In this document: piece by piece, positions 29,724 through 35,242 of the stretch
How positions within the stretch are numbered: position 1 is the stretch's first letter
Layout: the number at the start of each line of letters is the position of its first letter
Origin: an uncultured Granulosicoccaceae bacterium
GTDB taxonomy: Bacteria; Pseudomonadota; Gammaproteobacteria; Granulosicoccales; Granulosicoccaceae
Reading direction: 5' to 3'
DNA length: 62,476 nt
NCBI GenBank assembly: GCA_937927895.1
Contig: CALGKA010000102.1
Location: 1 to 62,476, forward strand
The notes under the pieces: generated by a model
What the model saw: only the letters and a program-made list of their open reading frames with translations
What the model was told of the DNA's origin: nothing
The model's database searches: none
Made by a program: the position numbers and the translations under genes

Positions 29724-30172
29724 GCACCCTATTTTCACTATGTTGGAGTCACACGAACAGGGACCCTTTATAAATTTACCAAGGGGTTATAGGAAAGTCA
29801 TTGTCTACACCAAGCCAATAACTAAGTTACATGGAAATCTATATTGTATTTACTAGGGTAACTCTGCATCGCAGACAACAAGCGTAGCGCGTTAGTTTAT
29901 GGGAATAACGAGAAGCTGAGACAATGCCAAGAGATTAACCGTCATTGATAATACTGATGTAGCGCCACCAGTGATTGTAAGTAACTGATAAAGCTCCCAG
30001 AAAAGCCAAGGTACTTTAAGAGGGTTCGCCATACTGTCGAGGGGGTTTCGCCCAAGGGTCTAGATATATATAGCGCCGGGGCTGGTGCTGTTTCGTAAGT
30101 TTTACATCGGTCGTATTTTCAACCACCTTGTTTTATAGGGTTTTTGGTATTTGAATATGCGTTGTTAGTCTG
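29724..30172. other. Gene-free region downstream of iteron-like repeats
   Basis: About 450 bp without a convincing gene. A short frame at 29635-29856 reads through the repeats and looks accidental. GC-poor stretches (29765-29860, 30105-30165) beside the repeats would suit a duplex-unwinding region of an origin, but no DnaA box was identified with confidence. Confidence 0.45.
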
Positions 30173-30559
30173 TTGCAGGGATCAGCTTTCAAAGGCATGT
30201 ACAATTCTTACAATATGATCGACTTATCCAATGCGTACGAAAGCGACCACCCACCCACAAAGCGCGGGCGAAAGTTTATTTACTTCCCATCCGGATTAAA
30301 CCGTAAACAAGTTGCTGATCGTCTTGGCATCGGTGCACAAACTGTCGCGAAGTGGTGCCATGGCTTGAGAATTACGGCCAGCAAAAAGGATTGTTTTTTA
30401 GAGTTCGCGGGCTTTGCATCTGAAGCAGAATTTCGCGATTGGATTCAACAACCGATTCAACCAGGTAAACAAGTAATAGCAAGCGCATCTAAGGCCCACG
30501 ATAAGTTTCAAACTGAAGCACTAACCAACCACTACCCCAAAGGCTGGGGTTCAATTTAA
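30173..30559 (+). CDS. Small HTH protein, unknown role
   Basis: Up to 128 aa. Starts possible at TTG 30173, ATG 30197 (after AAAGG) or ATG 30215. A helix-turn-helix is visible at GLNRKQVADRLGIGAQTVAKW (split by a Gly at the turn, about residues 43-63), preceded by a basic patch KRGRKF. No other domain is recognised. It lies alone between the iteron region and a hairpin-rich region, so it may regulate replication or the downstream operon. Confidence 0.65.
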   Translation: MQGSAFKGMYNSYNMIDLSNAYESDHPPTKRGRKFIYFPSGLNRKQVADRLGIGAQTVAKWCHGLRITASKKDCFLEFAGFASEAEFRDWIQQPIQPGKQVIASASKAHDKFQTEALTNHYPKGWGSI

Positions 30560-30777
30560 AGGATCAAGGCGAATGTCAAAACATGAATCAGAGGCTCTAA
30601 TTGAGTCTGACTCAAAAGGGTTTGATATAACCAAATAACACTGCGGTAATGATCAAGGGTGGTGTCCGAGGTGAGAATTTGCAACCACCAGGTAATCGTT
30701 ATAGGGTGGTTCGCACCAACCAGATGGTTCGAAGCATCTGGTTGGCACTTCAACATCAGACCCTAGGAGGTCCAACG
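30560..30777. promoter_or_regulatory. Hairpin-rich leader upstream of the 30778 gene
   Basis: Two inverted repeats occur: AACCACC / GGTGGTT (about 30683-30689, 30705-30711) and CCAACCAGATG / CATCTGGTTGG (30716-30726, 30735-30745, 8-nt loop). A perfect AGGAGGT ribosome site follows at about 30765. Could be a structured leader RNA, an operator, or an oriT-like nic region. Confidence 0.5.
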
Positions 30778-31107
30778 ATGCACAATGATTCTAGCGCAAT
30801 AGCTCCCGCTCATAGTCCATTTAATGCCGAAACTGAAGCGGCATACCGTTTTGCTGTCATTCGAGACATCACACAAAGGGTGCTAGCTACATCCGATGAT
30901 CTTGGGATAGGTGAACTAGGAACGGTTCTCGATCTTTCAGGAGACGAGTTTAAGGACAATTTCCCCGCCATAGAGTGCCTGTATATTGCAGCGGACATGC
31001 TTATCAAAGAAGGCCTAGGCCCAGACCATGAAGCGATGGAGCATATTGCAGCAGCCTTTTTACATTTGACCAACAGAAAGCTTTTCGCTGAGGTGTCAAA
31101 TGGGTAG
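30778..31107 (+). CDS. Unknown island protein
   Basis: 109 aa from ATG 30778, preceded by a perfect Shine-Dalgarno AGGAGGT; the frame stays open upstream to 30649, but that part overlaps the hairpins. It is acidic and helical (TEAAYRFAVIRDITQRVLA, AIECLYIAADMLIKEGLGPD) with no membrane segment or signal. Composition resembles small regulatory or accessory proteins of integrative elements; no family recognised. It overlaps the next gene by 8 bp. Confidence 0.75.
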   Translation: MHNDSSAIAPAHSPFNAETEAAYRFAVIRDITQRVLATSDDLGIGELGTVLDLSGDEFKDNFPAIECLYIAADMLIKEGLGPDHEAMEHIAAAFLHLTNRKLFAEVSNG

Positions 31108-31378
31108 TAAAAAAGAGCTCGTAGAGCGATTAGATACACTCATCAGCTTATTGGAAGCACGCCACAGTGAGCCCGAACTGCTACGCGCTAAAGTAACGAT
31201 CGAGGACATAGCCAATAACTTGCAGGTGTCCAAATCAACAGCGAAGCGCTACACAGATGACAAGAAGTTTCCCGCGCCTTGTAAAGGTGCTACATACAGA
31301 GTGGGAAACCAATTCAGAGAAACGGACAAGCGATGGTTTACGGATGAGGTGAACGCCTGGTTCAACCGCATCAGGTAA
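31100..31378 (+). CDS. Small DNA-binding (excisionase/HTH-like) protein
   Basis: 92 aa. Residues about 30-92 read as an AlpA/MerR-like HTH: VTIEDIANNLQVSKSTAKRY then DKKFPAPCKG and a C-terminal segment (RWFTDEVNAWFNRIR). The N-terminal KELVERLDTLISLLEARHSE is a helix, perhaps for dimerisation. It overlaps the upstream gene by 8 bp, so the two are probably co-translated. It may be a second recombination directionality factor or an operon regulator. Confidence 0.75.
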   Translation: MGSKKELVERLDTLISLLEARHSEPELLRAKVTIEDIANNLQVSKSTAKRYTDDKKFPAPCKGATYRVGNQFRETDKRWFTDEVNAWFNRIR

Positions 31379-31395
31379 TGCAAGGCTAAGGCAAT

Positions 31396-31470
31396 TTATT
31401 CTGTAAAGCCGTAGCCCTTGGGGGTGTTAAACCATTTGACGGTGCCGATTGTTTTAGTTGAATTGCTCAC
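31396..31470 (-). pseudogene. N-terminal fragment of a cold-shock protein gene (inverted)
   Basis: On the - strand, GTG at 31468-31470 opens a 24-codon frame SNSTKTIGTVKWFNTPKGYG plus FTE, then stop. GTVKWFN..KGYGF is the first strand and RNP1 motif of a CspA-type cold-shock domain. The rest of the domain lies on the + strand at 31503-31661. It is a broken half gene. Confidence 0.85.
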
Positions 31471-31483
31471 TGCATTACCTCTA

Positions 31484-31509
31484 CTTCGTTTACAACGTTG
31501 TTAACGAAG
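31484..31509. repeat. 26-bp near-perfect palindrome at the cold-shock gene breakpoint
   Basis: CTTCGTT / AACGAAG arms flank the self-complementary ACAACGTTGT, with only a T-T mismatch between them. It sits exactly at the right-hand breakpoint of the inverted cold-shock gene. Confidence 0.7.
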
Positions 31510-31661
31510 CTGGGGATGATGTGATGGTTCACTATCGCTCAATCCAAATGGACGGCTTCAAGAACCTGCACGAAGGCCAGCACGTCGAGTTCATTCAGAC
31601 TAAAAGCGAGAAAGGTTGGCAGGCTGCAGAGGTGGAAGTGATCGAGCCTTCCATGGCCTAA
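31503..31661 (+). pseudogene. C-terminal part of a cold-shock protein gene
   Basis: In the frame open from 31458, the segment NEAGDDVMVHYRSIQMDGFK followed by NLHEGQHVEF and GWQAAEVEVIEP is the RNP2 motif and last strands of a cold-shock domain. It continues precisely where the - strand fragment (31396-31470) stops. The N-terminal residues encoded before 31503 (MNCSLHYLYFVYN) are not cold-shock-like. Restored by inversion, the two would give about 75 residues, the normal Csp length. Confidence 0.85.
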
Positions 31662-31770
31662 ACCGTCGGCTAAAACGGTGGGCAGAGTGAATTGGCGCAG
31701 CGTGGTTGCGCCGATTTGCAACATTTGGCTATACCAGCTGTCCAAACCAGTTAAGTTTATGAGCATTTCC

Positions 31771-31808
31771 TTGACAAACCACGGGACGGACCTATAAAGT
31801 TTATAGGT
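31771..31808 (+). promoter_or_regulatory. Near-consensus promoter with palindromic operator for the toxin/antitoxin-like pair
   Basis: -35 TTGACA (31771-31776), 16-bp spacer, -10 TATAAA (31793-31798). The -10 is embedded in the palindrome ACCTATAAAGTTTATAGGT (31790-31808). This is the layout of an autorepressed toxin-antitoxin promoter. Half-site-like sequences recur near 31832 and 32203. Confidence 0.8.
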
Positions 31809-31821
31809 CAGGAGCCGAAAA

Positions 31822-31845
31822 ATGCTTAAGTCCTATGACCGATAA
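31822..31845 (+). CDS. Seven-codon upstream ORF overlapping the toxin-like start
   Basis: ATG CTT AAG TCC TAT GAC CGA TAA encodes MLKSYDR. AGGAG (31810-31814) lies 7 bp before this ATG. Its stop lies 8 bp past the ATG (31835) of the DUF4258-like gene in a different frame, so ribosomes finishing it could reinitiate there, or it could lower toxin output. Translation is unproven. Confidence 0.5.
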   Translation: MLKSYDR

Positions 31846-32191
31846 ACTAGATCTCGTTCGCAAATCAGAAAAGGTCGAGATTCTTAACATAACGAAGCAA
31901 GATGCAGAGGGTTATTTGAAAGCTGCACTTGATGACGACCTGTTATTCATTTCTTCACATGCCCGTGACGAAATGGCTGACGATAATATCAATGAAATTC
32001 AAATTCGAGCAGTGCTGAAGCAGAATCGAATGGTCGAAGAACCGATACGGGATGCATACGGTCGGTGGAGCTGCAAATTTGAAGGAAGGCATTCTGGGCA
32101 AGGCATTGGTATACCTGTTGGTTTTGATACACGAGTGGATGGAACGATAGTTGTGATCATCACAGCGTTTACCCTGAACAACTATCGTTGA
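31835..32191 (+). CDS. DUF4258-like putative toxin
   Basis: 118 aa. FISSHARDEMADDNINEIQI followed by VLKQNRMVEEP and, after residue 75, RWSCKFEGRHSG then TIVVIITAF resemble DUF4258/RelE-BrnT-like small toxins: an initial SxHAxxxM helix and late beta strands. It has no good ribosome site of its own but overlaps a 7-codon uORF with a strong one. An HTH gene follows 45 bp later, the toxin-first order seen in higBA and mqsRA. Activity is inferred. Confidence 0.72.
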   Translation: MTDKLDLVRKSEKVEILNITKQDAEGYLKAALDDDLLFISSHARDEMADDNINEIQIRAVLKQNRMVEEPIRDAYGRWSCKFEGRHSGQGIGIPVGFDTRVDGTIVVIITAFTLNNYR

Positions 32192-32236
32192 TCCATTTTG
32201 AATACCTATAACTTATGACTAATATTTCCTTGTTTC

Positions 32237-32734
32237 ATGTCTTTGGAGGGACAAGCTGCTATGGATAATTACTACCACTATCGCGAAAGCGGTTTGAGCA
32301 ACATTTTCTTAAAGAATGGGTTTGATGTAATTGAAACTTCGTTCGGTAAGAGTGTTCGTATCCAACATGTCGAAGCGCTTCACGAAGCTATCGGGCTGTT
32401 CATAGTTAAATCATGCTCTCGTAGAATTGATGGTGAGATGCTTAAATTTCTGCGTACGCAACTTAATATGACTCAAAAAATTATGGGCGAAAGCTTATTT
32501 CTGCACGCAGATTCACAAACGGTTGCGAATTGGGAAAAGAGGAGGCTAGAAGCTATACCTGCACAAGCCGAAATCTTGCTGCGATCTTTTTATATGGAAG
32601 CTAAAAGTGGAACATCAACCCACGTAACTTCGCTACTTGAGAGATTCGCTGATGAAGACTGCGATAACTTTCACGCCCGAAGAATTGAGTTTAAGAATTT
32701 TGAGGGTGAGTGGCAGGAGCAACTCTGCGCTTGA
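32237..32734 (+). CDS. HTH protein, putative antitoxin
   Basis: 165 aa. The C-terminal half has an Xre-type HTH: GEMLKFLRTQLNMTQKIMGE then SQTVANWEKRR (about 82-118), and IPAQAEILLRSFYME typical of MqsA/HigA-like antitoxins. The N-terminal half carries no zinc-binding cysteine pairs, unlike MqsA. Likely partner of the DUF4258-like protein and repressor at the palindrome 31790-31808. ATG 32237 (TTTGGAGG overlaps codon 3-5) or ATG 32261 (MDNYYHY, after GGAGGG) may be the start; the latter has the better ribosome site. Confidence 0.72.
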   Translation: MSLEGQAAMDNYYHYRESGLSNIFLKNGFDVIETSFGKSVRIQHVEALHEAIGLFIVKSCSRRIDGEMLKFLRTQLNMTQKIMGESLFLHADSQTVANWEKRRLEAIPAQAEILLRSFYMEAKSGTSTHVTSLLERFADEDCDNFHARRIEFKNFEGEWQEQLCA

Positions 32735-32778
32735 GGGCGAGTGGCTGCAATGGCCTGATTATCGCCTACACTTGAAGA

Positions 32779-32805
32779 TAAGGCTATTGATTGCCGATAG
32801 CCTTA
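32779..32805 (+). terminator. Weak terminator or hairpin after the putative antitoxin gene
   Basis: Stem TAAGGCTAT / ATAGCCTTA (9 bp), loop of 9, followed only by TTG. It separates the toxin/antitoxin-like pair from the membrane-protein chain. Confidence 0.45.
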
Positions 32806-32815
32806 TTGACTCACA

Positions 32816-33106
32816 ATGAGTCGCCCCCCGGAGGTGCTACCAACACCAACCGGAGGACTTCAAATCATCAAACGTATGAGGAATGATGAAATGCAACACC
32901 ATGATACCGTGGGCAGCAGTCTCGCGCCCACTCAAAACACGCCTACCCTACCGAAGGCTAATAAGCCCGAAACCGTGCCACGGCGCACGATTGCCCTAGG
33001 GCAATCAGCAATCAAGCAGCGTAAAAAGACAATCGTAAACACTAGGGCAATCGCCCTGATTGCTGCGACCAACCACTTAGCAACTGTGCGGGGTGGCAAG
33101 TCATGA
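32816..33106 (+). CDS. Unknown basic protein, first of an overlapping gene chain
   Basis: 96 aa from ATG 32816, or 71 aa from ATG 32891 (MQHHDTVGSS), which has GAGGAA 7 bp upstream and is the better start. It is Thr/Pro-rich, and the C-terminal half is basic (PRRTIALGQSAIKQRKKTIV). No domain is recognised. Two palindromes lie inside the coding region (32989-33006, 33044-33057). The stop TGA overlaps the next ATG (ATGA). Confidence 0.65.
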   Translation: MSRPPEVLPTPTGGLQIIKRMRNDEMQHHDTVGSSLAPTQNTPTLPKANKPETVPRRTIALGQSAIKQRKKTIVNTRAIALIAATNHLATVRGGKS

Positions 33107-33231
33107 GTAACCCAAAGAACCGCACCACAGCGCCATTAGATACCGGCGAAGTAACCGCGCTAATTGTTACCGTTGTCTGCCTTGTTTTGGTGGTCCTGGT
33201 TATCGGGGGGCGCTATGAGTGGACTAGATAA
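33103..33231 (+). CDS. 42-aa single-span membrane protein
   Basis: MSNPKNRTTAPLDTGEVTAL leads into one hydrophobic span (about 17-37: IVTVVCLVLVVLVIGG) and a short RYEWTR tail. It starts in the ATGA overlap with the upstream gene, and its 3' end overlaps the next gene by 17 bp. The positive residues suggest no clear topology. Unknown; the size and form recall small phage coat-like or holin-like proteins. Confidence 0.65.
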   Translation: MSNPKNRTTAPLDTGEVTALIVTVVCLVLVVLVIGGRYEWTR

Positions 33232-33298
33232 AACCATCTTTGTGATGGTGATGACCGGTTTTGCCTGCCTGCTAGTAACCATGCTGGTGATGCTATGA
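33215..33298 (+). CDS. 27-aa single-span membrane peptide
   Basis: MSGLDKTIFVMVMTGFACLL continuing VTMLVML is almost entirely one membrane span. It overlaps both neighbours (17 bp upstream, 4 bp ATGA downstream), the best evidence that it is translated. Unknown function. Confidence 0.6.
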   Translation: MSGLDKTIFVMVMTGFACLLVTMLVML

Positions 33299-33564
33299 AT
33301 TTAATCGACTTGGAAGAAATAGACGACACCAGCGGCGAGCCTGAAAAGATCCCGCAACAACCACAGCGCCATTCCATAGTGCACAGCATTAATGACCTTG
33401 CGCGGCGTCATCCGATCCCGTTGGTATTGTTATCAGTAGCACCATGGATAGGGTTGTTTATCAACGCTGGAATAGCAGGCGGCTTGTGTGTCGGTGCCGG
33501 TCTTTACGTACTCGCCCAGGTTGTCGATCAGGCAGCAGATGAAGTGCTAGGGGAGGTCGAATAG
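33295..33564 (+). CDS. 89-aa membrane protein with a hydrophobic hairpin
   Basis: An acidic N-terminal 35 residues and a basic stretch (NDLARRHPIP) are followed by a hydrophobic region (about 43-78: LVLLSVAPWIGLFINAGIAG then GLCVGAGLYVLAQVV) that can form two spans, and an acidic tail. It starts by ATGA overlap, and its last base is the first of the next start. No family recognised. Confidence 0.65.
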   Translation: MNLIDLEEIDDTSGEPEKIPQQPQRHSIVHSINDLARRHPIPLVLLSVAPWIGLFINAGIAGGLCVGAGLYVLAQVVDQAADEVLGEVE

Positions 33565-34082
33565 TGGCTACCTTAGATATCGTTAGACCAACACAAAAAA
33601 GCGCACCACCAAAACCGAAAGTATCGGCAGCCTCAAAGATTGAGGGCATGGCCTATGCGGCATCGGGTATAGCAATGAGTTGCAGCTATGTGATGCTGAT
33701 TCAAATGCTCACTAATGCGTCAGTGTCATATGGTGGTCAGTTTATAACGTACCTATGGCCAGCGGCTTTACTTAGCGGGTCTTTCTGCATGGCTCGCATG
33801 TGGGGCCATTTCTATCAACGTTCAATGCCGAAAGGTATGGCCGTGATGGGTGCGGGCTTTTGTTTTCTAGAAGGTGTTTCAATCATGACCAGCTACTACA
33901 GTGCAATGCTGTCAGCCAGCGGCGGGGCAGTGATGGGAACTAAGCAGCAGCTATGGTGCTTACTGGTGGCGCTTACGTTGTCAGTCATTGCCCTGGTGCC
34001 GGCTATTGGTATTGAGATGATGAAAGGCCGGGAGAGCTCCGGAAAAAAGCCAGAGGCGGCGGCATTGCGGGTGGTCAAATGA
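33564..34082 (+). CDS. Unknown four-span membrane protein
   Basis: 172 aa, GTG start (1-bp overlap with the previous stop: TAGTG). The first 25 residues are soluble and basic, then four hydrophobic segments at about 28-50, 60-78, 90-110 and 130-152, and a charged tail. It contains SYVMLIQMLTNASVSYGGQF and AVMGAGFCFLEGVSIMTSYY. I do not recognise the family. It ends by ATGA overlap with 34079. Confidence 0.7.
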   Translation: MATLDIVRPTQKSAPPKPKVSAASKIEGMAYAASGIAMSCSYVMLIQMLTNASVSYGGQFITYLWPAALLSGSFCMARMWGHFYQRSMPKGMAVMGAGFCFLEGVSIMTSYYSAMLSASGGAVMGTKQQLWCLLVALTLSVIALVPAIGIEMMKGRESSGKKPEAAALRVVK

Positions 34083-34510
34083 TGTTATCAGCAATAGCTA
34101 GCCGCTTGAGTGGTGCGACTTTTCGCAAGTCAAAAAAGGTATCGAGCCAGCCGCAACGCGCATTCGTGGCTGAAACTGTGAAGCTTGAACCAGGGCCTGC
34201 GAGTATTGCCAATTTGCAGGGTATCCGTACACAAGCAGCCGAAGTGCTCAGCGTACCAGGAAAATCTGTTAAACCTGTGATACCTGATCGGGTACCGGGC
34301 AGCAAACGATCGAGTAACTTTCAGCGCAAGTATGCAGCAGCTATCAAAGCGATAGAAACCGGAGACATTCGACCAGAGGTTAAGCCAGTATCTTTAACGG
34401 TTGGCTGTAGCACTCGCACAGCGAGCTCAATACTCGCAAAGGCCGTTGATAGTGACGACAGGTTTAGTCGTGATAGTCGGGGGCGTGTTGCCTTTAAGGC
34501 TGTGGCTTGA
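34079..34510 (+). CDS. Unknown basic protein, last gene of the island
   Basis: 143 aa. The N-terminal half is basic and Ser/Pro-rich; the C-terminal 60 residues (from FQRKYAAAIKAIETGDIRPE) look like a winged helix with VGCSTRTASSILAKAVDSDD as the helix-turn-helix and RDSRGRVAFKAV as the wing. A DNA-binding role is therefore likely. It closes a chain of six overlapping genes and lies 182 bp before attR. Confidence 0.68.
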   Translation: MMLSAIASRLSGATFRKSKKVSSQPQRAFVAETVKLEPGPASIANLQGIRTQAAEVLSVPGKSVKPVIPDRVPGSKRSSNFQRKYAAAIKAIETGDIRPEVKPVSLTVGCSTRTASSILAKAVDSDDRFSRDSRGRVAFKAVA

Positions 34511-34692
34511 TGGTTTCGGGGCGGTGCAATGCCGCCCTGATCCCACACCGGCTTTCTTGAAATTCACGCAAGCCTATCGAGCAGGTAACTTCGAAAATGA
34601 GGGCATCGAATCAAAGTGTGGGTACCGGCGCAGGGTACCGGAGATACCCACGTGGAGTATTTCGCCATAATTTCAATTGATTAGGCCGTCTA
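34511..34692. promoter_or_regulatory. Right end of the island with integrase-type arm sites
   Basis: Contains GTGTGGGTACC (34616-34626), GGGTACC (34633-34639) and inverted ATACCCAC (34644-34651), matching the repeats before the integrase gene at the left end. No gene is seen. Confidence 0.6.
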
Positions 34693-34718
34693 TTCAAGTC
34701 CACCCATGACCACCATAT
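34693..34718 (+). repeat. attR
   Basis: A 26-bp copy of the tRNA-Met 3' end, identical to 26070-26095. It marks the distal boundary of the integrative element. Confidence 0.93.
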
Positions 34719-34728
34719 TAGAAATTAA

Positions 34729-34758
34729 GGCCGTCTTTCCAGACGGCCTTTTTTTTTG
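34729..34758 (+). terminator. Displaced native terminator of tRNA-Met
   Basis: Stem GGCCGTCT / AGACGGCC, loop TTCC, ten T. It is nearly the same hairpin as 26106-26129. Before integration this one probably terminated the tRNA-Met transcript. Confidence 0.9.
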
Positions 34759-35242
34759 GTTTGGCTTTTTGCATACGGCCACTTACGCTCTCCTTTCCGC
34801 TGCTGTGTCTGCTGACGATGCCTGTATGGAGCCTAGTCGTCGAAGCACTGTCTCTACGGTATTAATCGCCCAATTAGGATGCATCAGGGTAAGAAAAAGG
34901 CCGGACTCTATTATCAACGGAGTGATCGGTGTGTGTGATCAGTGGCGCTTAAATATTGACGTTGACTGCATTCTGGCACGAGATTTTGCCTCTGCCTTGT
35001 CCGTGGTAGTACGTGGTGAAGTGTTCTACTCCTCACTAATGCACGTTTATGCCTTTTTAAAATGCCACGCTGTTATTGTTTTAAATATTGTTTTAAGTTT
35101 TTAGGAATGCATAATTTTGGTACGCGAGTTGTAGCCCTCAATGCTCAGGCGCGACTTCCAGCTGTGGGTCTTTTCGATGTTATCGTTTACATAAAGACCG
35201 AAATTCAATTGCTGGTTGATCGCTTTGTCCGTTGCTTGGGAT
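34759..35242. other. Region between attR and the surface-assembly operon
   Basis: About 480 bp with no convincing gene; the frame 34706-35104 begins inside attR and codes no recognisable domain. The AT-rich stretch 35060-35110 probably holds the operon promoter, but I cannot fix -35 and -10 boxes. Confidence 0.5.

Larger units (their letters stand above)
26070..34718 (+). mobile_element. 8.65-kb tRNA-Met integrative element (genomic island)
   Basis: Bounded by 26-bp perfect direct repeats (26070-26095, 34693-34718) derived from the tRNA-Met 3' end. A tyrosine integrase sits next to the tRNA. The cargo is AlpA-like and KilA-N regulators, a winged-helix protein with iteron-like repeats, several unknown small proteins, a toxin/antitoxin-like pair and a chain of overlapping membrane-protein genes. 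All intact genes read rightward. I see no relaxase, portal, capsid, terminase or Zot-like ATPase, so it is not an obvious phage or self-transmissible conjugative element; a satellite or mobilizable island is possible. Confidence 0.92.

Noticed and set aside
29635..29856. 73-aa frame across the iteron-like repeats
   Set aside because: Its sequence is determined by the repeats, and it has no upstream ribosome site.
32816..34510. Filamentous prophage structural genes
   Set aside because: Small membrane proteins fit loosely, but no Zot/pI ATPase, adhesin or rolling-circle initiator is present.
34706..35104. 132-aa frame after attR
   Set aside because: It begins inside the att repeat, runs through the terminator hairpin and has no recognisable domain.
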